64,000 nucleotides of DNA, taken from an uncultured Lachnospiraceae bacterium (lineage in GTDB: Bacteria > Bacillota > Clostridia > Lachnospirales > Lachnospiraceae). The position numbers and the translations under genes are program-made. A model generated the notes under the pieces. The model searched no databases. It was not told the DNA's origin and saw only the letters and a list, made by a program, of their open reading frames with translations. Shown here piece after piece: positions 53,826 through 62,717 of the stretch. Where the stretch lies: positions 1 through 64,000 of the forward strand of contig CACZQN010000043.1 of assembly GCA_902783375.1 (NCBI GenBank). Reading direction: 5' to 3'. Each line of letters opens with the position of its first letter. The first letter of the stretch is position 1.

Positions 53826-56800
53826 ATGCGGTTCACCCATTTGCACATGCATACAGAGTACAGCCTGCTGGATGGCTCCAGCAAGATCTCTGAGCTTGTC
53901 GCACGTGTGAAGGAACTCGGCATGGATGCCTGTGCGATCACCGATCATGGTGTGATGTACGGTGTAATTGATTTTTATAAAGCCTGCCAGGCTGCAGGAA
54001 TCCGCCCGATCATCGGGTGTGAAGTCTATGTGGCCCCGGCATCCCGCTTTGACAGAGAAGCCGGAACCAGTGAGGAACGGTATCATCATCTGGTGCTCCT
54101 TGCGGAGAATGACCAGGGTTACAGCAACCTCATGAAGCTGGTATCCAGAGGTTTTACGGAAGGATTTTATTATAAGCCCCGCGTGGATAAAGAGCTGCTT
54201 CGGCGCTACCACGAGGGGATTATTGCGTTATCGGCCTGTCTTGCAGGAGAGGTCGCAAGCGATCTGGCCCGTGGCTTCTATGATGAGGCGAAACATGCGG
54301 CACTCGAGTTTCTTGACATCTACGGAGAAGGCAACTATTTTCTGGAGCTGCAGGACCATGGAATTCCGGATCAGAGGATCGTCAACCAGGGCATCCTCCG
54401 GATCCACCAGGAGACGGGAATTCCGCTGGTCTGCACCAATGACTGTCATTATATCTATGAATCGGATGCGGCAGCGCACGACATTCTGCTCTGCATCCAG
54501 ACCCAGAAGAAGGTCAGCGATGAAGACCGGATGCGCTATGAGGGCGGCCAGTACTATGTGAAATCTCCCGAGGAGATGGCGGCCCTGTTCCACTATGCCC
54601 CGGAGGCGGTCGAGAACACGGCGAGAATCGCGGACCGCTGCGAGGTGCATATCGAATTCGGGAACTATAAGCTGCCGGTCTATCCGGTTCCGGACGGACT
54701 GACTTCCTGGGAGTACCTGAACAAGCTCTGCCTCGACGGGCTTCCGCGCCGCTATGCTGCAGAGATGCAGAAGGCCGCGGCGGGAGAAGAGGACGAGAAG
54801 TTCCTGGAGAGCAATCTGAAAAAGCGCATGGACTATGAGCTGAATACCATCCGCACCATGGGCTTCATCGATTATATCCTGCTGGTCTGGGACTATGTGA
54901 ACTATGCCAGGGAGAACGGCATTGCCGTCGGCCCCGGGCGAGGGTCTGCGGCAGGAAGCATTGTGTGTTATCTGCTGGGCATCACAGACATCGATCCGAT
55001 CCGCTACAACCTGCTCTTTGAGCGGTTCCTGAATCCAGAACGTGTCAGCATGCCGGATATTGATATGGACTTCTGCGTGAACCGCCGGCAGGAAGTGATT
55101 GATTATGTCACGGAGAAATACGGAAAGGACCGTGTGGTCCAGATCGTGACCTTCGGAACCATGGCGGCGAAGATGGTCATCCGGGATGTGGGCCGTGCGA
55201 TGGACCTGCCGTACGCGCTCTGCGATAAGGTATCCAAGATGATCCCTGCAGACCTCGGCATGACGATCGACAAGGCCCTGGAGATCAATACCGAACTGAA
55301 GACCCTCTATGACGGGGATGAACAGATCCACGAACTGATTGAGATGAGCCGGAGACTGGAAGGTCTGCCGCGGCATACGTCCATGCATGCCGCCGGCGTC
55401 GTGATCAGCCCGGAGGCGGTCGAGAACTATGTGCCGCTGTGCAAGGGCGGCGACAATGCGGTCACGACCCAGTACACGATGACCACACTCGAAGAACTGG
55501 GTCTGCTGAAGATGGATTTCCTGGGTCTCCGAAATCTGACGGTGATCCAGAAGGCTGTGGAGATGATCAACCGGGACGGTGTCCGGATCCCGGACATCGG
55601 CAGGATTGATATGGACGATCCGGCCATCTATGAGATGATCTCCCAGGGAAAGACGGAGGGCGTCTTCCAGCTGGAGAGTGCCGGCATGAAGAATTTCATG
55701 AAGGAACTGAAGCCGTCCGGCCTTGAGGATGTCATCGCAGGAATCTCCCTCTACCGGCCGGGACCGATGGATTTCATTCCGAAGTACATCGCCGGCAAGC
55801 AGCATCCGGAGGAGATCACCTACGAGACACCGCAGCTGGTGCCGATTCTCGAGCCGACCTACGGCTGTATCGTCTACCAGGAACAGGTCATGCAGATCGT
55901 CCGGGATCTGGCCGGATACAGTTATGGCCGAAGCGATCTGGTCCGGCGTGCCATGGCCAAGAAGAAGACCAAGGTCATGGAAGAGGAGCGCCGGAACTTT
56001 GTCTACGGCAATGAGGCGGAGAACATCCGCGGCTGTATTGCGAACGGAATTCCGGAGGCGGTTGCGCAGCACATCTACGATGAGATGATCGATTTTGCAA
56101 AATACGCCTTCAACCGTTCCCATGCTGCGGGCTATGCGGTGGTCTGCTACCAGACAGCCTATCTGAAATACTACTATCCGAAGGAATATATGGCTGCCCT
56201 GCTGACCAGCGTGCAGTCAAACACCAACAAGATTACCGAATATATTCAGACTGCCAGAGATATGGGAATCCGGATTCTCCCGCCGGACGTCAACGAGGGG
56301 GAGAGCGGCTTTTCGGTCTCCGGAGACGGGATCTGCTATGGTCTCACGGCCGTCCGTAACGTGGGCGAGCCGATGGTGGAGGCGATGATCCGGGAGCGGA
56401 AGCTGAACGGCCCGTTCCGGTCTCTGTCGGATATGGCAGAGCGGCTCTCCGGTTCCGATCTGAACAAGCGGATGATGGAGAACCTGATCAAGGCCGGCGC
56501 GCTCGACAGCATGCCGGGGACCAGAAGGGAGAAGATTCACGCGTACCCGAAGATCCTCGATGATGCTGCAAGAGAGAAGAAGAACCGCATGAGCGGTCAG
56601 ATCAGCCTCTTCGACATCGCGCCGAAGGGAGTCATGGATACCCACGAGATGAAGATGCCGAACCTCGGGGAATTTGCCAGAGAAGACCTGCTCGCCTATG
56701 AGAAGGAAGTGCTCGGCATCTATGTCAGCGGCCATCCGCTGGAAGCGTTCGCGGGAATGCTGAAGAAGAACTGCAATGCGAATGCGATGGACTTCCGGCT

Positions 56801-57344
56801 CGACGAGGAAGAGAACAAGGTCCGGGTTACGGATGGTGCCTTCTATACCGTCGGCGGCATCATCACGGCTGTCAGCATCAAGCTGACCAGGAACAACACG
56901 CAGATGGCCTTCCTCACGCTCGAGGACCAGCTGGGAAGCATCGAGATCATCGTCTTCCCGAAGGACTACGAGCGCTACCGCCAGATCCTGATGGAGGACG
57001 CAAGACTCGTGATCTCGGGCAGGGCGTCCGTCGAGGAAGACAAGGACGCAAAGCTGATCGCATCGGGGATCTGGACATTTGACGAGGTCCCGAGAGAACT
57101 CTGGATCCAGTTTGCAAGCAAGGAGGAATACCAGAAAGAAGCCCTGGCGGTGGCGGAAATCCCGGCGGCAAATCCGGGTTTCTCAAAGCTGGTGGTCTAC
57201 TGCAGACAGGAAAAAGCGAAGAAAGAAGAGAGCGAAGGCGTGCGGATCAGCGACGAACTGCTCCGGAATCTGTATGAGCGATATGGTGCGGACAATGTAA
57301 AAATCGTCGAAAAGGCTATTGATAAACGGCGGGGTTTGGTTTAA
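53826..57344 (+). CDS. dnaE: DNA polymerase III alpha subunit
   Basis: 1172 residues from ATG 53826 (AAGGAGG upstream). PHP domain (FTHLHMHTEYSLLDG, ITDHGVMYG), polymerase core (GRGSAAGSIVCYLLGIT, PDIDMDFCVNRRQ, GKTEGVFQLES, FNRSHAAGYA), tandem HhH, and an OB domain near 1000. It ends with a short charged tail. It is the DnaE-type replicative polymerase, distinct from PolC. Confidence 0.96.
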   Translation: MRFTHLHMHTEYSLLDGSSKISELVARVKELGMDACAITDHGVMYGVIDFYKACQAAGIRPIIGCEVYVAPASRFDREAGTSEERYHHLVLLAENDQGYSNLMKLVSRGFTEGFYYKPRVDKELLRRYHEGIIALSACLAGEVASDLARGFYDEAKHAALEFLDIYGEGNYFLELQDHGIPDQRIVNQGILRIHQETGIPLVCTNDCHYIYESDAAAHDILLCIQTQKKVSDEDRMRYEGGQYYVKSPEEMAALFHYAPEAVENTARIADRCEVHIEFGNYKLPVYPVPDGLTSWEYLNKLCLDGLPRRYAAEMQKAAAGEEDEKFLESNLKKRMDYELNTIRTMGFIDYILLVWDYVNYARENGIAVGPGRGSAAGSIVCYLLGITDIDPIRYNLLFERFLNPERVSMPDIDMDFCVNRRQEVIDYVTEKYGKDRVVQIVTFGTMAAKMVIRDVGRAMDLPYALCDKVSKMIPADLGMTIDKALEINTELKTLYDGDEQIHELIEMSRRLEGLPRHTSMHAAGVVISPEAVENYVPLCKGGDNAVTTQYTMTTLEELGLLKMDFLGLRNLTVIQKAVEMINRDGVRIPDIGRIDMDDPAIYEMISQGKTEGVFQLESAGMKNFMKELKPSGLEDVIAGISLYRPGPMDFIPKYIAGKQHPEEITYETPQLVPILEPTYGCIVYQEQVMQIVRDLAGYSYGRSDLVRRAMAKKKTKVMEEERRNFVYGNEAENIRGCIANGIPEAVAQHIYDEMIDFAKYAFNRSHAAGYAVVCYQTAYLKYYYPKEYMAALLTSVQSNTNKITEYIQTARDMGIRILPPDVNEGESGFSVSGDGICYGLTAVRNVGEPMVEAMIRERKLNGPFRSLSDMAERLSGSDLNKRMMENLIKAGALDSMPGTRREKIHAYPKILDDAAREKKNRMSGQISLFDIAPKGVMDTHEMKMPNLGEFAREDLLAYEKEVLGIYVSGHPLEAFAGMLKKNCNANAMDFRLDEEENKVRVTDGAFYTVGGIITAVSIKLTRNNTQMAFLTLEDQLGSIEIIVFPKDYERYRQILMEDARLVISGRASVEEDKDAKLIASGIWTFDEVPRELWIQFASKEEYQKEALAVAEIPAANPGFSKLVVYCRQEKAKKEESEGVRISDELLRNLYERYGADNVKIVEKAIDKRRGLV

Positions 57345-57347
57345 GAT
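57319..57347 (+). promoter_or_regulatory. Possible promoter of pfkA
   Basis: TTGATA (57319-57324), 17-base spacer, TAAGAT (57342-57347) at the very end of dnaE. Confidence 0.4.
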
Positions 57348-57398
57348 GTATGGTATGGATTTATGTGATAAGCGCGGTGCGCGATAAGGAGGTTTACA

Positions 57399-58373
57399 AT
57401 GTCGAAAGAGATTAATACGATTGCAGTACTCACCAGCGGCGGCGATGCACCTGGCATGAACGCCTGTATCCGTGCGGTTGTCCGGACGGCCCTTGCAGCA
57501 GGAAAGACCGTAAAGGGTATCCGCAGAGGATATGCCGGCCTGCTCGAAGAAGATATCATCGATATGGATGCATATGCAGTTTCGGATATCATCCAGAAGG
57601 GCGGCACGGTTCTCTATACAGCAAGATGTAAAGAGTTTACCACACCGGAAGGACAGCAGAAGGGCGCTGAGATCTGCCGGAAGTACGGCATCGACGGCAT
57701 CGTTGTCATCGGTGGTGACGGTTCCTTCCAGGGTGCCGGCAAGCTCTCCGCACTCGGCATCAACACCATCGGTCTGCCGGGTACCATTGATAATGATATC
57801 GCCTGCACCGATTACACCATCGGTTTTGATACAGCTGTCAACACCGCGATGGAGTGCGTGGACAAGATCCGTGATACATCCACATCCCATGAGCGCTGCA
57901 GCATCATCGAGGTCATGGGCCGCGGCGCCGGCTATATTGCACTGTGGTGCGGTATTGCGAACGGCGCAGAGGAAATCCTGACCGCTGAGACATTTGACAA
58001 TGATATCGAAGCAATTGTCGAGCGCATCAAGACCATGCGTGCGCGTGGCAAGAAGCATTACATCATCCTGAACGCTGAGTCCGTCGGTCATTCCGATGAG
58101 ATGGCAAAGGTGATTCAGGCAGAGACCGGCATGGAGACCCGTGCGACGGTCCTCGGCCACATCCAGCGTGGCGGCAGCCCGACTGCACGTGACCGTGTCT
58201 ATGCTTCCGAGTTTGGTGCAAAGGCTGTTGACCTGCTCCTGCAGGGCAAGACCAACCGCGTCATCGGATATCGCAACGGTGAATTCGTCGATTATGATAT
58301 CGCGGAAGCACTGAAGATGACAAAGAGCCTGGATCCCTGGATGCTGGATCTGAACAAGAGACTGGGCAGATAA
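57399..58373 (+). CDS. pfkA: ATP-dependent 6-phosphofructokinase
   Basis: 324 residues. LTSGGDAPGMNACIRAVV, VVIGGDGSFQGA (Gly after GGDGS, the ATP-type signature), PGTIDNDIACTDYTIGFDTA and GHIQRGGSPTARDR are PfkA motifs. It commits fructose 6-phosphate to glycolysis. AAGGAGG precedes it. Confidence 0.96.
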   Translation: MSKEINTIAVLTSGGDAPGMNACIRAVVRTALAAGKTVKGIRRGYAGLLEEDIIDMDAYAVSDIIQKGGTVLYTARCKEFTTPEGQQKGAEICRKYGIDGIVVIGGDGSFQGAGKLSALGINTIGLPGTIDNDIACTDYTIGFDTAVNTAMECVDKIRDTSTSHERCSIIEVMGRGAGYIALWCGIANGAEEILTAETFDNDIEAIVERIKTMRARGKKHYIILNAESVGHSDEMAKVIQAETGMETRATVLGHIQRGGSPTARDRVYASEFGAKAVDLLLQGKTNRVIGYRNGEFVDYDIAEALKMTKSLDPWMLDLNKRLGR

Positions 58374-58411
58374 TCAGACTGAATGATAGGGTTATATTTG
58401 GAGGAAGAACT

Positions 58412-59299
58412 ATGCGAATCTTTGAAGGCGTTGCTACTGCATTAATTACACCATTTCATGAAGATCTTTCCGTGAACTATGAGAAGCTTGCGGAGCTGAT
58501 CGACAAGCAGATTGAAGATGGTGTGGACGCTCTTGTCATCTGCGGCACGACCGGTGAAGCTGCGACGCTGACAGAAGAGGAGCATATGGAAGTCATCCGT
58601 TCCGCTGCGAAGATGATCAACGGAAGGATTCCGATGATCGCCGGAACCGGTTCGAATTCCACCGCCACGGCCATCAAGATGTCGAAGGAAGCTGAAGAGG
58701 CCGGCGCGGATGCAGTCCTCCTGGTCTCCCCGTATTACAATAAGGGAACACAGCAGGGCATCTATGAGCATTTTGCAGATACTGCGAATGCGATCAACAT
58801 CCCGGTCGTTCTCTACAACATTCAGGGCAGAACCGGCGTGAACATCGAGCCGGCAACGATTGCAAGACTTGCCAAGGATGTTCCGAACATCGTGGCGGTC
58901 AAGGAAGCTTCCGGGAATATCTCCCAGGTGGCAAAGATCCGTAAGATGACCGATCCGGAGACATTCTCCATCTACTCGGGCAATGATGACCAGGTTGTTC
59001 CGCTGATGTCCCTCGGCGGCAGCGGCGTGATCTCGGTGGCATCCCATGTCATTCCGGGTGTCATGCACAAGATGGTCATGGACTATCTGGCAGGTGATGT
59101 GAAGTCGGCCTGTGAGCTGCAGATCCGGTACCTGAACCTCATGAATGCACTGTTCTGCGAGGTCAACCCGATCCCGGTCAAGGAAGCACTGAACATCCTC
59201 GGCTGCGAGGTCGGTCCGTTCCGGAAACCGCTGACACCGATGAGCCCGGAGCACAGAGAGCTGGTCATCAGAGAGCTGAAGGCAGCAGGCCTGATGTAA
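58412..59299 (+). CDS. dapA: 4-hydroxy-tetrahydrodipicolinate synthase
   Basis: 295 residues. CGTTGEAATLTEEEH, VSPYYNKGTQQG, VVLYNIQGRTGVNI (Tyr) and IVAVKEASGNI (Schiff-base Lys) are DapA motifs. The usual YNVPGRTG is YNIQGRTG here. It makes the first committed intermediate toward diaminopimelate and lysine; lysA is 19 kb upstream. TTGGAGGAAG precedes the ATG. Confidence 0.92.
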   Translation: MRIFEGVATALITPFHEDLSVNYEKLAELIDKQIEDGVDALVICGTTGEAATLTEEEHMEVIRSAAKMINGRIPMIAGTGSNSTATAIKMSKEAEEAGADAVLLVSPYYNKGTQQGIYEHFADTANAINIPVVLYNIQGRTGVNIEPATIARLAKDVPNIVAVKEASGNISQVAKIRKMTDPETFSIYSGNDDQVVPLMSLGGSGVISVASHVIPGVMHKMVMDYLAGDVKSACELQIRYLNLMNALFCEVNPIPVKEALNILGCEVGPFRKPLTPMSPEHRELVIRELKAAGLM

Positions 59300-59472
59300 T
59301 CTGAAACATATCAATTGAATATTTCTTCTGATCTGAGGTCGAAATCATGCATTGAGATCAAAGATACGGATTGTTATCAAAGGGCAGTTTGTACTGCTTT
59401 CATTGTGATGAACAGGGATCGTATCATACTCAGATACGGTCCTTTTTTGTTTGTTAAGGAGTGAAATTCAGG
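59300..59472 (+). promoter_or_regulatory. Leader of the nitrogenase-like operon, possible attenuator
   Basis: No gene. A candidate promoter is TTGAGA (59352-59357), 17 bases, TATCAA (59375-59380). A small hairpin GCAG-TTTGTA-CTGC lies at 59384-59397. The segment AGATACGG occurs twice (59361-59368 and 59432-59439); both can pair with CGTATC of the terminator's left arm, so the two could compete. After the terminator only 24 bases remain before the start codon, too few for a promoter. Confidence 0.45.
59416..59448 (+). terminator. Intrinsic terminator just before the nitrogenase-like operon
   Basis: GGATCGTATC (59416-59425) / GATACGGTCC (59433-59442) with a 7-base loop, then TTTTTT. It could end the dapA transcript, act as an attenuator for the operon, or both. 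Confidence 0.8.
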
Positions 59473-60234
59473 ATGTTAAAGATCGCTATCTATGGAAAAG
59501 GCGGGATCGGCAAATCCACGATCACAAGCAATCTGGCTGCAGCATTTGCATCCATGGGAAAAAAGGTCATCCAGATCGGGTGCGACCCGAAGGCGGACTC
59601 CACCATCAATCTGCTGGGAGGCGTTCCGCTGAAGCCGGTGATGACCTATCTGCGGGAGCATGATGCAGATCCGGAGAGCATCGAGGAGATCTCGAAGATC
59701 GGATACGGCGGAGTGCTGTGCATCGAGACCGGCGGACCGACGCCGGGGCTCGGCTGTGCCGGACGCGGTATCATCGCGACCTTCCAGCTGCTCGAAAGCC
59801 TCGAACTGTTTGAGACGGTGAAGCCGGATGTTGTCCTCTATGATGTGCTCGGCGATGTGGTCTGCGGCGGGTTCGCCGCACCGATCCGGGAAGGCTATGC
59901 CGAGAAGGTGCTGATTGTCACCTCCGGTGAAAAGATGGCGCTGTACGCGGCCAACAACATCAATCAGGCGGTGAAGAACTTTGAGGACAGAGGCTATGCC
60001 TCGGTTGCAGGCATTGTCCTGAATCACCGGAATGTGGAGAACGAGAAGGAAAAGGTGCAGCGGTTTGCCGATGAGAACGGGCTGTCCATCATCGGGGAGA
60101 TTGAGCGGAGCAATGCGATCAATTCCTATGAAGACCAGGGAATGACGGTGATCGAAGGGGATCCGGATCTTCCGGTCAGCCGCTGCTTTATGGAACTTGC
60201 CGGGAAACTGCTCGGCGAACAGGAGTCGATTTGA
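59473..60234 (+). CDS. NifH-like nitrogenase reductase component
   Basis: 253 residues from ATG 59473 (AAGGAG 11 bases upstream). P-loop GKGGIGKST (9-17), [10 protein letters not shown], and the two Fe4S4 cysteines, Cys95 in GCAGRG and Cys131 in VVCGGFAAP, are all present, so it should form the ATP-driven homodimeric iron protein. It donates electrons to a NifD/K-type complex, and the next two genes encode one. It is shorter than true NifH (about 275-295), as are other nitrogenase-like reductases such as BchL/CfbC relatives. Substrate unknown. Confidence 0.9.
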   Translation: MLKIAIYGKGGIGKSTITSNLAAAFASMGKKVIQIGCDPKADSTINLLGGVPLKPVMTYLREHDADPESIEEISKIGYGGVLCIETGGPTPGLGCAGRGIIATFQLLESLELFETVKPDVVLYDVLGDVVCGGFAAPIREGYAEKVLIVTSGEKMALYAANNINQAVKNFEDRGYASVAGIVLNHRNVENEKEKVQRFADENGLSIIGEIERSNAINSYEDQGMTVIEGDPDLPVSRCFMELAGKLLGEQESI

Positions 60235-61592
60235 GAGGGAATATGCAAGTGGGAAGAGACGCACAGGAAGAAAGACGGCAGCCGGTGTTTTTTACAGCGG
60301 AAGAACTCGCCAGGCGCGGTGCGGAGGACATCCCGGCCGAACTGATCTCGGGAACACACCTGATCTACAGTTCTCCGGCAACCCTTGCCTTTAACTCGCC
60401 TGGCGCGGAAGGCTTCGGCGTCAAGCGGGCAGGGCTCGCGGTACCGGGATCGGTCATGCTGATCGTCTCGCCGGGCTGCTGCGGGAGAAATACGTCCATG
60501 ATCAGCGACATGCCGGCCTACCATGACCGGTTCTTCTACCTGACCATGGATGAGACGGATGTGGTGACCGGCAGGCATCTGAAGAAGATCCCCGGCGCAG
60601 TCCGGGAGATCGTGGACTGGCTCAGTGAAGAGGGGAAGCGGCCGGAAGTTGTGATGATCTGTATCACCTGTGTCGATGCACTGCTCGGGACGGATATGGA
60701 GCGGGTCTGCCGCAAAGCGGAAGAGGCCTGTGGCCTGCCGGTGCGCCCCTGCTACATGTATGCACTCACCAGAGAAGGCAGAAAGCCGCCGATGGTCCAT
60801 GTGCGGCAGTCCATCTATTCCCTGCTTGAGCCCATGAAGAAGAAGGGAAATGTAGTGGATCTTCTCGGATTCTTCGCACCGCTGCTCGATTCCTCCGAGC
60901 TCTATGCACTGCTGCAGGGGATTGGGGTGCGGACCATCCATGAGATCTCCCGGTGCAGCAATCTCGCGGAATACCGGCTGATGGCAGAGGCGAACTTTGC
61001 GCTGGTGCTGAATCCGGAAGCACGGGCTGTTGCGGAAGATTTTGATAAGAAACTGGGAATCCCGTCCATCGAGCTGACCCGCTTCTATGATCCGGACCGG
61101 ATCCACAGGCAGTACCAGGCACTGGGCAATGTCCTGGGTGTGACGTTCTCGGATGAGGGATATTACCAGGAGGCGATGGACAGCATTGACGCGCTGAGAG
61201 AAGACGGGGAGCTCACCTTCTCCGTCGGCGAGTGCCTGAACGCGGATCCGTTCGAACTCTCCCTGGCGCTGGTGAAGATGGGCTTTGCCGTCGCGGAGAT
61301 CTTCGGAACCCTGACGGCGGAGAACTTCATCTATCTGAAGCAGCTGGCCGCCCTGAGCCCGGAGACCAAAGTGTATACGAATCTGCATCCGACCATGCTC
61401 TACTATGACGGCGCCACGGAGCGCCGGACGTGGAGCGGGAAGTATGTCACACTGGGGAAGGATGCAGGGTACTATCATCCGGAGATCCCGAATGTGGCCT
61501 GGAATTCCGACCGGCAGCCGTACGGCTATGACGGCGTAAAGAAACTGATGGAAGCAATTGCAGGCGCGGTGCGCGGAGAGAATGAAGCATGA
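60231..61592 (+). CDS. Nitrogenase component 1-like subunit (NifD/K family), larger
   Basis: 453 residues from TTG 60231, overlapping the previous stop by four bases, with AGGAG five bases upstream (ATG 60243 has no spacing for a ribosome binding site). Cysteines in component-1 positions are VSPGCCGRN (Cys83/84) and [11 protein letters not shown] (Cys144/147); the N-terminal third P-cluster-type cysteine of NifD is not evident. [13 protein letters not shown] and [13 protein letters not shown] are family blocks. It likely binds a cluster received from the NifH-like partner and forms the catalytic heteromer with the next protein. Confidence 0.85.
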   Translation: MRGNMQVGRDAQEERRQPVFFTAEELARRGAEDIPAELISGTHLIYSSPATLAFNSPGAEGFGVKRAGLAVPGSVMLIVSPGCCGRNTSMISDMPAYHDRFFYLTMDETDVVTGRHLKKIPGAVREIVDWLSEEGKRPEVVMICITCVDALLGTDMERVCRKAEEACGLPVRPCYMYALTREGRKPPMVHVRQSIYSLLEPMKKKGNVVDLLGFFAPLLDSSELYALLQGIGVRTIHEISRCSNLAEYRLMAEANFALVLNPEARAVAEDFDKKLGIPSIELTRFYDPDRIHRQYQALGNVLGVTFSDEGYYQEAMDSIDALREDGELTFSVGECLNADPFELSLALVKMGFAVAEIFGTLTAENFIYLKQLAALSPETKVYTNLHPTMLYYDGATERRTWSGKYVTLGKDAGYYHPEIPNVAWNSDRQPYGYDGVKKLMEAIAGAVRGENEA

Positions 61593-62680
61593 AAGGACTC
61601 AGAAAATACCTGACCCCATTTGCACCGGACCAGTCCGGGGCAGTCTCGGTCCTGTATGCACTCGGGGGCATCCTGATCATCATCGATGCCGGCGGCTGCG
61701 TAGGCAACATCTGCGGATTTGACGAACCGAGATGGCAGGACAGGGCGAGCGCGATCTTCTCGGCAGGACTCCGGGATATGGATGCCATCCTCGGCAGAGA
61801 CGAACTGCTGGTGAAGAAGCTGGCAATGGCGGCAGAAGAGATCGATGCCTCCTTCATCGCCCTGATCGGGACACCGGTTCCGGCGGTGATCGGAACGGAT
61901 TATCACGCGCTGACAAGAATGGCAGAGCGGAAGATCAAGCTGCCGGTGCTCGCGATCGATACGAACGGAATGGAACTCTATGACAGAGGGGCGTCGAAGG
62001 CATATGAGGAGCTGGTGCGCACCTTCGTTGGACAGCAGGAGCAGGGAGAAGATGCGCAGGCAGATGCACGGTACGAAGACCAGAAAGAGACCGGAGCGCA
62101 GATCGGCATCCTGGGTCTCAATCCGCTGGATATGAGCGATACTGCCGCGGAGGAGAAGATCCGGGCCTGGTACCGGGAGAGGGGCTATTCCTGCTGCAGG
62201 ATCTACGGCGGAGCGGATACCATGTCCTGGATCCGGGAAGGCAACGTGGTCGAGAAAAATATCGTAGTGTCTCCGTCGGGACTGGCGGCGGCCAGACTCC
62301 TCGAGCGGAAGTTCGGGATTCCCTACATCTGCGAGAATCCGCTCGGCACGAGATTTGCCGGAGAACTGGATAAGGCTCTGGTCCATGGAAAGCGTGTGCT
62401 GGTGGTTGATCAGCAGATCAGTGCGGAATCCATCCGGACTGTCCTTGAGAGAGATCACGGGGCGGCGGTGACCACCGCCGGCTGGTTCCTGATGGATCCG
62501 GCCCTGCGCAGGGAAGGGGATGTCCGGCTCAGTGATGAAGATGACTTCACGGAACTGGCTGAGAGCGGAAACTTTGATGTGATCATCGGTGATCCGGTCC
62601 TCCAGCGGATGGCGAAGCATTTCCAGGGGACATGGATCGAGAAGCGGGCGTTCTCCCTCTCCGGGAAGATGGAACAGTAA
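61589..62680 (+). CDS. Nitrogenase component 1-like subunit (NifD/K family), smaller
   Basis: 363 residues, overlapping the previous gene by four bases. FAPDQSGAVSVLY, then DAGGCVGNICGFDEPRW (Cys37, Cys42) near the N-terminus mark this branch of component-1 proteins; ALIGTPVPAVIGTD and the IGILGLNPLD core follow. It is much shorter than NifK (about 510), lacking its N-terminal extension. An acidic insert (GQQEQGEDAQADARYEDQ) lies near residue 150. No residues equivalent to the FeMo-cofactor ligands can be assigned by eye. Confidence 0.83.
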   Translation: MKGLRKYLTPFAPDQSGAVSVLYALGGILIIIDAGGCVGNICGFDEPRWQDRASAIFSAGLRDMDAILGRDELLVKKLAMAAEEIDASFIALIGTPVPAVIGTDYHALTRMAERKIKLPVLAIDTNGMELYDRGASKAYEELVRTFVGQQEQGEDAQADARYEDQKETGAQIGILGLNPLDMSDTAAEEKIRAWYRERGYSCCRIYGGADTMSWIREGNVVEKNIVVSPSGLAAARLLERKFGIPYICENPLGTRFAGELDKALVHGKRVLVVDQQISAESIRTVLERDHGAAVTTAGWFLMDPALRREGDVRLSDEDDFTELAESGNFDVIIGDPVLQRMAKHFQGTWIEKRAFSLSGKMEQ

Positions 62681-62717
62681 GCCTGAGATGGAACAACAGG
62701 AATATAAAGGAAAAGAC

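Noticed and set aside
54228..56123. Long minus-strand frame inside dnaE
   Set aside because: Antisense shadow of a conserved polymerase gene; its translation has no recognisable motif.
59473..62680. Nitrogen fixation genes nifHDK
   Set aside because: The component-1 subunits are too short, the P-cluster cysteine set does not match, and no cofactor assembly genes are visible.
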